Of a DNA stretch of 27,682 nt, positions 1 to 6,946 are shown one piece after another. The stretch's first letter is position 1. Every line of letters starts with the position of its first letter. This DNA comes from JANMDU01 sp043755865 (lineage in GTDB: Bacteria; Pseudomonadota; Gammaproteobacteria; Burkholderiales; Burkholderiaceae_C): the NCBI GenBank assembly GCA_043755865.1, contig JAYUSD010000062.1, positions 1 to 27,682 of the forward strand, read 5' to 3'. The notes below the pieces were generated by a model. That model saw nothing but the letters and a program-made list of their open reading frames with translations, did no database searches and was not told the origin of the DNA. Position numbers and translations under genes: made by a program.

Positions 1-97
1 CTTCAAACTGACCCGACCAGACGGCCCACGCCAATACGCCCATAACACCCAATGCCAGCAGCACAGACAAGGGCACCAGTAAAAATAAAATGTCCAT
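1..97 (-). CDS. ccoS: CcoS, cbb3 oxidase assembly protein (partial, cut by window edge)
   Basis: Translating the minus strand from the ATG at 97 gives a short hydrophobic protein beginning MDILFLLVPLSVLLALGVMG and reaching AVWSGQFE before the window ends. One N-terminal membrane helix followed by a W-x-x-x-x-GQF(E/D) segment is the signature of CcoS, a small membrane protein needed for cofactor insertion into the cbb3-type cytochrome c oxidase. Its start codon shares one base with the stop of the upstream ATPase gene (TGATG), so translation is probably coupled, and ccoI-ccoS order is standard in proteobacteria. Only 32 codons are visible and the C-terminus is missing. Identification rests on that short sequence plus context, which together are convincing. 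Confidence 0.85.
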   Translation of the reverse strand, partial: MDILFLLVPLSVLLALGVMGVLAWAVWSGQFE

Positions 98-2427
98 CAA
101 TTGCCCGGTTTAAATTGCGAAAGTCGTGCTGCGTTGGCCACCACCAAGAGCGAGCTGAGTGCCATGCCCAGCCCTGCCAGCCAGGCAGGCAGCCAACCAG
201 CGATAGCAAGCGGCACACAAACAGCGTTGTATGCAGCAGCCCAAGCCAGGTTTTGCTTGACGATACGCAATGTGCGGCTGGCTTGAGTCAGCATGATGGG
301 CAGCATTGAAAGCTGCGCACCCGGCAATACCAGATCGCTTTGTGCTTGCGCCAAGGGCACTGCTGCGCCGACAGCAACTGACACATTTGCCGCAGCGAGT
401 GTCGGCCCGTCGTTCAGACCATCGCCAACCATGAGTACCTTGTGCCCCTTTGCTTGCAGCGCCTGCATGAAAGCCAACTTGGTTTGGGGCATGCAATCAC
501 CCTGCACGTTTTGAATTCCCAATTGCCCAGCCACGCGCAAAGAAGCGGTCAGGGTGTCCCCAGACAGTAAATACACGGCCAACCCACGCGCTCGCAAGGC
601 TGCAACCGCATCACGCGCATCGGGTCGCAGGCTCTCCGCTAGGTCAAACGTGGCTAGCCAGCCTTGACTGTCGGCCAAATGGACACGACCCAGCGCACTG
701 CCCACCCTATTTGTAGCCTGATCAACTCCGCAAAAGCTGGCTGAACCCAAGCGCAGCGTGCTAGGCGACCCTTCCGCACCAAAATGGCTTGTATCAAACG
801 ACGCCTCAAGACCAAGCCCCGCAAACTCTTTGACGCTTGACATTGTTTGCGCGGGCAGATCCCCAGCAACCGATACCAACGCTCGGGACACCGGATGCAG
901 CGAGTGTCTGGCCAGACTCGCCGCCCATTGAAGCGCCTCAGCGCTAGTAACGCCAGATCGCGTTTGCACCTCAGTCAGGCTCATGGCCGCTTCGGTCAGC
1001 GTGCCTGTCTTGTCAAAAATTACCGTGTCAATATCACTAAGCGATTCAATCGCCTGCAATCGACGCACCAGCACACCATTGCGCGCTAGCCATCCCGCTG
1101 TGGTCAGCATGGCGGTGGGGGTGGCCAGTGACAACGCACACGGGCAAGTCACTACCAATACAGCAACCGCCGCCATAAGCGCCATGGAGGGGTCTGTTCG
1201 CCACCAAAATGCTGCTGCGCCCGCCGCCGCAAGCAACACAAAAATGAGAAATGGTTTGGCTACCTTGTCGGCCAAAACAGCAAGACGTGGTTTGTCTAAC
1301 GAGGCGCGCGCCATCAGCGCCACAATCTGCGCATACCGAGTCTGCGCGCTTAGTTTGTCAACACGTATCAGTGCTGCAGTGCCCACGCTGTAGCTGCCAG
1401 CCAGCACCGTATCGCCCACATTGCGCGCTATCGGGCGAGACTCTCCGGTCAGCAATGCTTCGTCGGCAAACGTACCATTTGATAGGACTGTGCCGTCTGC
1501 CGGAAAAGCCTCACCAGGAAGCACGCGAATCACGTCGCCAAGGCTCAAACGGCGTACGGGAATGGTCTCAAAATTTCCATTAGGCAACTGCCTTTGAATA
1601 CTTGCTGGCAAGCGCTGCATCAATGCGCCCAGCGCGCCTGCGGTCCGGGTGCGCAGCCGTTGCTCCAGCCAGCGGCCGGTCAGCAGAAAAAACACAAACA
1701 TGGTCAGCGAATCAAAATACACCTCGCGTCCCCACCAGAGGCGCGGCTCAAAGGTGGCTGCGGTGCTGACAGCAAAAGTGACCGCGATGCCAATGGCCAC
1801 CGGCAAGTCCATGCTGATGCTACGTTTCGTCAAATCACGCCAAGCATTGCTGAAAAACGGCTGGCACGAAAACAGCAACACAGGCACGCTGAGCACCCAA
1901 GATGCCCAGCGAAGTAGCTTTTCAATATCAGGCGACACATCGCCCGGCTGCGTGAAGTAGGTGGGAGCCGCATACATCATCACCTGCATCATGCAAAAAC
2001 CTGCCACCAACCAACGCCACAACGCCAGGCGCGATTGCTGGCGGTCGCTTTCAAGAGACAAGGCATCATCGACAGGCTGCATTTGGTATCCCTGTGCAAC
2101 ACCCGCGCCAAGCCACTTAGACGGCTTGGTCTGCGCTACAGACCACGTCACGCTGGCTTGTGCGCTGGCGGCGCTGACCTGCACTGCCAGCACACCCTTG
2201 ACACCCAATAACGCTGCTTCAAGCGTGAGTGCGCAAGCTGTGCAGTGCATGCCCTTGACCACGACAAACGACTGAACAACCTGCGGTGGCGAAAGTTTGT
2301 CAACAGCTTGGCTAAAAACAGCCCACATCTCGGGCTCGTCGTACACAGCTAGGCCGTCGTTGCTCAACTTTTCATGAACATCAGATGGTTTGAGACCAGA
2401 AAAAGATGAAGTCCCCATCGCTTGCAT
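97..2427 (-). CDS. ccoI: CcoI/FixI-type copper-translocating P1B-type ATPase
   Basis: A 776-residue heavy-metal P-type ATPase of the inner membrane. Visible in order: an N-terminal extension, a metal-binding HMA domain with GMHCTAC (Cys62, Cys65), several membrane helices from about residue 133, the TGES actuator loop near 327, the transmembrane CPC copper motif at 428-430, the phosphorylation motif DKTGTLT with Asp472, an HP motif (SLHPVSRAL), and GDGLND before the last two helices. CopA-like exporters share all of these. Coupling to ccoS and the FNR box upstream argue for CcoI/FixI, which supplies copper to cbb3 oxidase. ATG 2427 is used; an internal ATG at 2418 is possible, and neither has a strong Shine-Dalgarno. 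The ccoNOP genes themselves are not in this window. Confidence 0.9.
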   Translation of the reverse strand: MQAMGTSSFSGLKPSDVHEKLSNDGLAVYDEPEMWAVFSQAVDKLSPPQVVQSFVVVKGMHCTACALTLEAALLGVKGVLAVQVSAASAQASVTWSVAQTKPSKWLGAGVAQGYQMQPVDDALSLESDRQQSRLALWRWLVAGFCMMQVMMYAAPTYFTQPGDVSPDIEKLLRWASWVLSVPVLLFSCQPFFSNAWRDLTKRSISMDLPVAIGIAVTFAVSTAATFEPRLWWGREVYFDSLTMFVFFLLTGRWLEQRLRTRTAGALGALMQRLPASIQRQLPNGNFETIPVRRLSLGDVIRVLPGEAFPADGTVLSNGTFADEALLTGESRPIARNVGDTVLAGSYSVGTAALIRVDKLSAQTRYAQIVALMARASLDKPRLAVLADKVAKPFLIFVLLAAAGAAAFWWRTDPSMALMAAVAVLVVTCPCALSLATPTAMLTTAGWLARNGVLVRRLQAIESLSDIDTVIFDKTGTLTEAAMSLTEVQTRSGVTSAEALQWAASLARHSLHPVSRALVSVAGDLPAQTMSSVKEFAGLGLEASFDTSHFGAEGSPSTLRLGSASFCGVDQATNRVGSALGRVHLADSQGWLATFDLAESLRPDARDAVAALRARGLAVYLLSGDTLTASLRVAGQLGIQNVQGDCMPQTKLAFMQALQAKGHKVLMVGDGLNDGPTLAAANVSVAVGAAVPLAQAQSDLVLPGAQLSMLPIMLTQASRTLRIVKQNLAWAAAYNAVCVPLAIAGWLPAWLAGLGMALSSLLVVANAARLSQFKPGN

Positions 2428-2461
2428 GGCTTAAGACTAAGGCTAGTGACCAGAGCAAGTC

Positions 2462-2475
2462 TTGATATGGATCAA
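2462..2475. promoter_or_regulatory. FNR/Anr box upstream of ccoI
   Basis: TTGATATGGATCAA is a perfect match to the FNR/Anr consensus TTGAT-N4-ATCAA. Its centre lies about 41 bp before the ccoI ATG at 2427. Low-oxygen activation by FNR-type regulators is the established control for cbb3 oxidase assembly genes. Since class II FNR sites centre near -41.5, the ccoI transcript may begin at or very close to the ATG. The palindrome could also act toward the plus strand (small ORF and hslO), but no matching -10 element is obvious there. Confidence 0.85.
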
Positions 2476-2528
2476 GTCCCGCTGCATTGATGTGTCTTCC
2501 TATGAAGATTCAAACTATTGAGGTGAGC

Positions 2529-2672
2529 ATGCAGATTCAAACGGTGCTCAATTCAGACATCGTGATGCGGTTTAACGAATGCACGCCGTATGATGTGGAC
2601 AGCTACATCACTACTTCGGCTGAGACTCACATCTCAAAAAAGCTCTCGCAACGATTCCCTGATCTTATTTAA
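2529..2672 (+). CDS. Small ORF of 47 residues upstream of hslO, function unknown
   Basis: The ATG at 2529 follows a good Shine-Dalgarno (GAGGTGAGC just upstream), and the frame runs 47 codons to a TAA ending three bases before the hslO ATG. An upstream in-frame ATG at 2487 would give 61 residues. The product is polar, with one Cys, no membrane segment and no motif I recognise. It sits between the FNR box and hslO, so it may be a coupled leader peptide, a small protein, or chance. The ribosome site and the 3-bp spacing to hslO are the only positive evidence. Confidence 0.35.
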   Translation: MQIQTVLNSDIVMRFNECTPYDVDSYITTSAETHISKKLSQRFPDLI

Positions 2673-2675
2673 GAC

Positions 2676-3638
2676 ATGTCTGAACTCCATAAATTCATTT
2701 TCGAAGGCTTGCCTGTGCGCGGTGCGCTCGTGCGCTTGGATGATGCTTGGCAGGAGGTGCTCAAGCGCCGCGCTGCCAACTCACACACCGGCGCATTTGC
2801 GCAGCCTGTGAGCGAGCTGCTGGGCGAGATGCTGGCTGCTGGCGCGCTGATGCAAAGCAACATCAAATTTAACGGCGCGCTGGTGCTGCAAATCATGGGC
2901 GATGGGCCGGTGAAGGTGGCTGTGGCTGAGGTGCAAAGCGATTTGTCGCTGCGCGCCACGGCTTCGGTGCAGGGCGAGGTGGGTGCTGGCGCGCGCTTGT
3001 CTGACATGGTCAACGTGCTCAACGAAGGCCGCTGCGCCATCACGCTTGATCCGAAAGACAAGCAACCCGGCCAGCAGGCCTATCAAGGCGTGGTGCCTCT
3101 GCATGGCGACAATCGCGAGAAGCTAGAAAAGCTCAGCGATGTGCTGGAGCACTACATGCTGCAATCCGAGCAGCTCGATACCCGCCTGATCCTTGCCGCC
3201 GACACGCAAGTAGCTGCCGGCCTGCTCATCCAGCGCATGCCGATGGAGGGCTCAGGCAATTTAGGCAAATCCAATGAAGACGATATCGGCCTCGATGAAT
3301 CCTTCAATCGTATCGCCATCTTTGCGCAAAGCTTAAAGCGGGGTGAGCTGCTCAGCCTCGATGCAGACACCATCCTGCATCGCCTCTTTTGGGAAGAAAA
3401 GCTACTGCGCTTCCCGCCCCACACCCCAAAATTCGCGTGCTCTTGCTCCCGAGAGAAAGTAGCCAGCATGCTGCACAGCCTCGGTGCAGATGAGGTGGAA
3501 AGTATTCTGACCGAGCGAGAAAATGTAGAAGTTGGCTGCGATTTCTGCGGCGTGCAATATCGCTTTGATGCAGTGGATGCGGCGGAAATTTTTACGCAAC
3601 CGCTAGATCACCCGCCGGGGACGGCTAGTATGCAGTAA
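2676..3638 (+). CDS. hslO: Hsp33, redox-regulated chaperone
   Basis: A 320-residue protein, close to the usual Hsp33 length of about 290-330. The C-terminal zinc/redox switch is intact: Cys255 and Cys257 in FACSCSREK and Cys288 and Cys291 in GCDFCG, the CxC...CxxC set that releases zinc and forms disulfides under oxidative stress to switch on holdase activity. The N-terminal domain contains the expected dimer-fold sequence, including the A-A-G-A-L-M-Q segment around residue 50 and an MGDGP-V-V-A segment near 70. It acts in the cytoplasm. The stop codon abuts the stop of the convergent nadR-like gene with no gap, so no dedicated terminator is visible between them. Confidence 0.93.
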   Translation: MSELHKFIFEGLPVRGALVRLDDAWQEVLKRRAANSHTGAFAQPVSELLGEMLAAGALMQSNIKFNGALVLQIMGDGPVKVAVAEVQSDLSLRATASVQGEVGAGARLSDMVNVLNEGRCAITLDPKDKQPGQQAYQGVVPLHGDNREKLEKLSDVLEHYMLQSEQLDTRLILAADTQVAAGLLIQRMPMEGSGNLGKSNEDDIGLDESFNRIAIFAQSLKRGELLSLDADTILHRLFWEEKLLRFPPHTPKFACSCSREKVASMLHSLGADEVESILTERENVEVGCDFCGVQYRFDAVDAAEIFTQPLDHPPGTASMQ

Positions 3639-4385
3639 TCACTGGTCTTTCGTTTTTTGCAGTAATCGGCGAAACAGTTGATGCTCGCAATCTGAATCTG
3701 AGCATTTTTCGCAGCTCCATTGCCATTTTTTTAGGCTGTTTAGGTCAGTAGCCGGCGTATTATCTGCGTTAGACGCTATAAAATTGATAGTGTCTTGCGG
3801 TTGCATTAATCGCGCGATGGCTTGTAGCGCATGCTGGGTGCGTTGCTTCCCCGTGCCGTAGATCACGTCGAATGCGATGCTGGCGCTATGCAATTTCTCT
3901 CTGAGCAGTGCATCGACTGGTGCGCGCACATGTGCGCCATCGCGTTGGATGCCGTCTGCTTCCCAAGGCATATCTAGGCCGGTGAGGAGAGTGAGATCGA
4001 AGCTCTTTTGATATTTGAGCGCTGCTGCGGTCAGGCTCGTATCTTGGAAGATGAATTCGCTGTACACGGCTGTCATGAGGGGTGTGGTGTCGGCGAAGAT
4101 CCATGCGGCGCCTTGTGCTGCCGCTTCGATGCGCTCTTGCTGGGTGTGGGCGATGTGTGTTTGCTCATCGCGCTGCGGTGTGCGGCCTGCGCGCTCGCAC
4201 CATTCGCGCAGGTATTCGCCCACGGCTGTGGCGCTCTGCCCACTTGCGCTCAGGTGAGCGGCCAGCGCGTTGGCGAGCTGGCTCTTGCCTGTGCTTTCTG
4301 CCCCGACCAAAGCGATCCTTATTGTGGGCAAGGCTACCCTTATTGCAGGCAAAGCGGTTTGCCCGTTTGCTGGCGCATCTGTCAT
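3639..4385 (-). CDS. NadR-like ATPase / ribosylnicotinamide kinase
   Basis: A 248-residue cytoplasmic P-loop kinase, starting at ATG 4385 inside the pnuC stop (ATGA overlap), so the two are translationally coupled. The Walker A motif GAESTGKS is at residues 28-35, followed by EYLREWCERAGRTPQ, a segment typical of NadR-type nicotinamide riboside kinases. With PnuC it would phosphorylate imported nicotinamide riboside to NMN for NAD salvage. The C-terminal tail has a Cys-rich CEKCSDSDCEH motif (C-x2-C-x4-C-x-H) that could bind zinc. Copy A of the 41-bp dispersed repeat encodes about residues 199-221, between the kinase domain and this tail. There is no DNA-binding or NMN adenylyltransferase domain as in enterobacterial NadR, so this is the kinase part only. 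Confidence 0.8.
   Translation of the reverse strand: MTDAPANGQTALPAIRVALPTIRIALVGAESTGKSQLANALAAHLSASGQSATAVGEYLREWCERAGRTPQRDEQTHIAHTQQERIEAAAQGAAWIFADTTPLMTAVYSEFIFQDTSLTAAALKYQKSFDLTLLTGLDMPWEADGIQRDGAHVRAPVDALLREKLHSASIAFDVIYGTGKQRTQHALQAIARLMQPQDTINFIASNADNTPATDLNSLKKWQWSCEKCSDSDCEHQLFRRLLQKTKDQ
3724..3791 (-). repeat. Dispersed 41-bp-core element, copy A, inside nadR-like gene (full length with tail)
   Basis: In element orientation (minus strand) this copy has ACTATCAATTTTATAGC (3775-3791), an 18-nt spacer containing ACGCAG, GCCGGC (3751-3756), then the A-rich tail to about 3724. It is read in sense mode, giving NTPATDLNSLKK in the protein. The spacing matches the other seven copies exactly. 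Confidence 0.85.
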
Positions 4386-4996
4386 GCTGGTGCTCTCGCA
4401 GCGTGCAACCAAGTGCGCCAGCCCACTGCTGCCATCACCGCAAACAATGCATACAGACCGACAGTGAGCCACAGGCCTTTGTAGGCGAAGAGGGCGATGC
4501 TGATAATGTTGACGATGATCCATAGCGGCCAGTTGGCGGTGTATTTTTTGCCGAGCAGATAGGTGGCCACTAAGCTGAGCACGGTGGGCAGGGCATCCCA
4601 CCACGGTACGTCTGAATTCGTGTATTTGGATAAAAAGAGCGCGATAGCCGGCATAGATATTGCGCAGAATGCTATTGATTTAATAGCGATTGCATTGGGC
4701 AAGGTATGGGGCTGCAAAGCTTGCCCGGAGGCATTTGAGCCGCGCAGCCATTGCCACCAGCCCCAAACGGCCGCGATGGCGAAGAATATTTGCAGGGCAA
4801 CTTCGGCGTAGAGTTTTGCGTCTGCGAATACAAAGACGTAAAGGACTGAGCTTGCAAACGCGAGAGGCCAGCCCCAATGAATTTGGCGGATGTTGCAGAT
4901 CACCATGGCTACGCCGAGTACCGCGCCGATGAGCTCTGCCCAACTCGCGGGCAGGCCAAAAACAGAGAAGACAGGGGCGTTGAGCAAGTCGATCAT
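4382..4996 (-). CDS. pnuC: PnuC-family nicotinamide riboside transporter
   Basis: A polytopic inner-membrane protein of about 204 residues with seven or so hydrophobic segments and the family-typical W-rich stretch VWGWWQWLRG, and later NWPLWIIVNIISIALF. PnuC carriers import nicotinamide riboside by facilitated diffusion, driven by intracellular phosphorylation, matching the coupled kinase downstream. ATG 4996 was chosen; a TTG five codons upstream (5011) is an alternative, and neither has a clear ribosome site. Copy B of the dispersed repeat encodes about residues 104-122, in the hydrophilic-to-membrane transition after the WQWLRG segment. A thiamine-related PnuT role is possible, but no TPP riboswitch-like sequence is visible upstream. 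Confidence 0.88.
   Translation of the reverse strand: MIDLLNAPVFSVFGLPASWAELIGAVLGVAMVICNIRQIHWGWPLAFASSVLYVFVFADAKLYAEVALQIFFAIAAVWGWWQWLRGSNASGQALQPHTLPNAIAIKSIAFCAISMPAIALFLSKYTNSDVPWWDALPTVLSLVATYLLGKKYTANWPLWIIVNIISIALFAYKGLWLTVGLYALFAVMAAVGWRTWLHAARAPA
4631..4687 (-). repeat. Dispersed 41-bp-core element, copy B, inside pnuC
   Basis: Minus-strand orientation: GCTATTAAATCAATAGC (4671-4687; a 6-bp stem around AAATC), an 18-nt spacer beginning ATTCTGCGCA, then GCCGGC (4647-4652). The tail is poorly conserved. It is read in sense mode, giving AIKSIAFCAISMPAIAL, which parallels the phaC insertion. Confidence 0.85.
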
Positions 4997-5109
4997 GTGG
5001 GGCTGAGGCAAGGGCAGAGTGGGCGGTTGTGTAGGCGTCGGTATGGATGCCTATGTCGGCAACGCCTTATTGTGCCTTTGCTTGGGCGTTGCGAACTTGG
5101 CTGATCGGC

Positions 5110-5139
5110 TTGTCAATCCGTTGAATTTCAGGGAATAAT
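5110..5139 (+). promoter_or_regulatory. Predicted sigma-70 promoter for the small Lys-rich gene
   Basis: TTGTCA (5110-5115) and AATAAT (5134-5139) are separated by 18 bp and lie 28 bp before the start codon at 5167. Both hexamers match the consensus at five of six positions. This is based only on sequence similarity. Confidence 0.4.
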
Positions 5140-5166
5140 GCGTGTATCAATTTATAGGAGTACACC

Positions 5167-5316
5167 ATGGCAAAAGGTCAACAGAAATCCAACAAAGAAG
5201 GTAAAAAGCCGAAGAAAGACACGTCAGCGCCGAAGGTGCTCACTGGTGAGCCAGTGCGCGCGACGATTGTTACGGCGGTGATGCCGCGCGGTAAAGAGAA
5301 AAACAAGCTCAAGTAA
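5167..5316 (+). CDS. Small Lys-rich cytoplasmic protein, 49 residues
   Basis: The ATG at 5167 follows a strong Shine-Dalgarno (AGGAG, 5156-5160), and the frame runs 49 codons to TAA. The product begins MAKGQQKSNKEGKKPKKD, is strongly basic in its first 18 residues, has a short Val/Thr-rich middle (ATIVTAVMP) and ends in another Lys cluster. It resembles short Lys-rich hypothetical proteins I recall from betaproteobacteria, with no known function. The basic composition would suit RNA or ribosome binding, but that is inference. It is transcribed alone, divergent from pnuC, and followed by a hairpin. Confidence 0.75.
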   Translation: MAKGQQKSNKEGKKPKKDTSAPKVLTGEPVRATIVTAVMPRGKEKNKLK

Positions 5317-5333
5317 GCGTTGTTTCTTTAAAA

Positions 5334-5350
5334 CGCGAGAAGTACTCGCG
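5334..5350. terminator. Hairpin between convergent genes, probable bidirectional terminator
   Basis: CGCGAG, a 5-nt loop AAGTA, then CTCGCG form a perfect 6-bp GC-rich stem. On the minus strand the stem is followed by TTTTAAAG. It lies between the stop of the small Lys-rich gene and the stop of the glutamine-synthetase-like gene. The U-tract is short, so efficiency is uncertain. A second inverted repeat (GCGTGAA/TTCACGC) overlaps the end of the minus-strand gene. Confidence 0.5.
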
Positions 5351-5362
5351 CATTCCTAAAAG

Positions 5363-6808
5363 TTAAAAGCGTGAAAAATATTCACGCGCGAGCCAATCGA
5401 TTTTGTCGTCTGCTGCATCGTGGCGGGAGATTTCTTGGCGTTTGATTTGAGCGTACCAAGCCAACACTTGATCACCGAAGCCCGCACTCAGGATGGCATC
5501 GGCTTGCAGGTCGGCGAGTGCTTCGCTGAGCGATGATGGCAATGGCACTGCGCTGGCATCGTCTGCGGGCGGGCTTGCTAAGCTTCGCGAAATACCATCT
5601 AGGCCCGCATGAATTTGCGAGGCAATGTAGAGATACGGGTTGGCCAATGGAGAGCCGATGCGGTTCTCGATGCGCGTCGCGTTGCCCGCTGTGATGATGC
5701 GCAGCATGCTGGCGCGGCTGTCCCAGCCCCAATTGGCTCGCGTGGGGGCAAGGGCGTTGGGCTTGAAGCGTTCGTAGGCATCCATCGTGGGATTTGATAG
5801 GGCGCAGATGCCGCCGGCATGTTGAATGAGCCCGGCAAGCCAACGCTGACCTATTTGTGAAAGCTTGGAAGTGGCTTTGATAGGGCCTGTGGCGAGCCCA
5901 TCGCCGGGCTCCGATTGTTCGGGGTTTTCACGCGAAGCAAATGCATTCGTATCTGATGCCAAATCCACCAGCGACTGGTGCAAATGCCAGCCGCTGCTCA
6001 TGATGCAGGGCAATGGCGGGCGACACATGAAGGTTGCGTGATAGCCGGCGCGTTGCAATGCCTGCGTGGCCGCGCTGCGAAAGAGCACCATGCTGTCTGC
6101 GGCAGACAGGGCGTCTTGCACCTCGAACACGGCTTCGACTTGGCTCGGCCCAAATTCCACTTCCAGCGATGTGAGCGGCAGGCCCAGCGCAGCGCAAGTG
6201 CGGCGCACGATTTGCAAGGGTTCATCGGCGCGATCCAGCCAGCGCTCAGACAGCAGGCGGTAGCCGGGGTGGATCATGCTGACCGCTGGCGGCAAGCCGG
6301 GCCAAGCAGCAAGCTCGGGATCAGTCTGCGGGGAAAAGCTTTCTATTTTGTAGATGTGAAATTCAATCTCTAGGCCACAGCGCAGGCCGTAGCCTTTTTG
6401 TGCGAGTTGAGACAAAGCCTTTTGCAAGATGCCGCGTGAATCGATGGCAAGCGGCTCGCCATCGTTGCCCACCATCTGCGCTTGCAGCCAACCTGTTTTT
6501 TCTGCCCAAGGCAATTGGCGATAGCTCTCCAGCAGCGGCTTAACCATGAAATTGCTGGCCTGCGCAAAGTCTGCAAGTATCGGCAAATGATCAAGGCCAT
6601 CGGGCTCAAACACTTTGAAAGCCGTGCGATCACTCGTGTCTTTCAGCGCTTGCGTGCCGACCATGCCAATGCCATCTTTGAGCGCGGCTGGCAAGGCGCG
6701 CGGCGCAATGCTTTTAGCACGCAGTTCGCCATGCAAATCACACCACGCGATGCGAATTTGCTCTATGCCAGATTCAAAGACGACGCGAAGTATTTGCTCG
6801 GCGTTCAT
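5363..6808 (-). CDS. Glutamine synthetase-family ligase (GlnT/PuuA-like, amine substrate unknown)
   Basis: About 481 residues with a complete GS catalytic domain. Visible are the N-terminal beta-grasp segment (IRIAWCDLHGELRAKSI), metal-binding Glu in GLEIEFHIY and LEVEFGPSQVEAVFE, the ATP/metal motif MSSGWHLHQSL, the Arg-containing NWGWDSRASMLRI, and IENRIGSPLANPYLYIA. This pattern fits gamma-glutamyl-amine ligases rather than housekeeping GlnA: no adenylylation-loop context, and the neighbours are catabolic. It probably joins glutamate to an amine, as in gamma-glutamylputrescine or gamma-glutamylanilide synthesis. The Rieske oxygenase next to it makes an aromatic amine attractive, but the substrate is inference. 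ATG 6808 has GGGG 7 nt upstream; ATG 6820 is the alternative. Confidence 0.82.
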   Translation of the reverse strand: MNAEQILRVVFESGIEQIRIAWCDLHGELRAKSIAPRALPAALKDGIGMVGTQALKDTSDRTAFKVFEPDGLDHLPILADFAQASNFMVKPLLESYRQLPWAEKTGWLQAQMVGNDGEPLAIDSRGILQKALSQLAQKGYGLRCGLEIEFHIYKIESFSPQTDPELAAWPGLPPAVSMIHPGYRLLSERWLDRADEPLQIVRRTCAALGLPLTSLEVEFGPSQVEAVFEVQDALSAADSMVLFRSAATQALQRAGYHATFMCRPPLPCIMSSGWHLHQSLVDLASDTNAFASRENPEQSEPGDGLATGPIKATSKLSQIGQRWLAGLIQHAGGICALSNPTMDAYERFKPNALAPTRANWGWDSRASMLRIITAGNATRIENRIGSPLANPYLYIASQIHAGLDGISRSLASPPADDASAVPLPSSLSEALADLQADAILSAGFGDQVLAWYAQIKRQEISRHDAADDKIDWLAREYFSRF

Positions 6809-6855
6809 GGTTTGCCCCATTCTGTTTGGTTCATGTCATATTCGTGCGGGCTGAT

Positions 6856-6931
6856 CCTTCGACAGGCTCAGGACAGGGTACGCTGCGCGTATCCAAGCCC
6901 ATGCAATCTCGTCGATACCTCAGGGCGAACG
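6856..6931. repeat. Intergenic pair of TTCGACAGGCTCAGG-type dispersed repeats
   Basis: CCTTCGACAGGCTCAGGACA begins at 6856, and a diverged half-copy (CGTCGATACCTCAGGGCGAACG without its last two bases) lies at 6910-6931. The motif TTCGACAGGCTCAGGGCGAACGG is one I recall as a widely dispersed noncoding repeat in beta- and gammaproteobacterial genomes. Here it fills most of the 138-bp gap between the Rieske and GS-like genes. No function is evident. Confidence 0.6.
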
Positions 6932-6946
6932 TTTCGTATGCGGGCA

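Noticed and set aside
5012..5166. TPP or other riboswitch upstream of pnuC
   Set aside because: No conserved riboswitch core (for example CTGAGA) seen on the minus strand.
6041..6080. GCCGGC near TGCGTGG in the GS-like gene as a repeat copy
   Set aside because: No GCTA-N9-TAGC block at the fixed 18-nt distance; the protein sequence there is ordinary.
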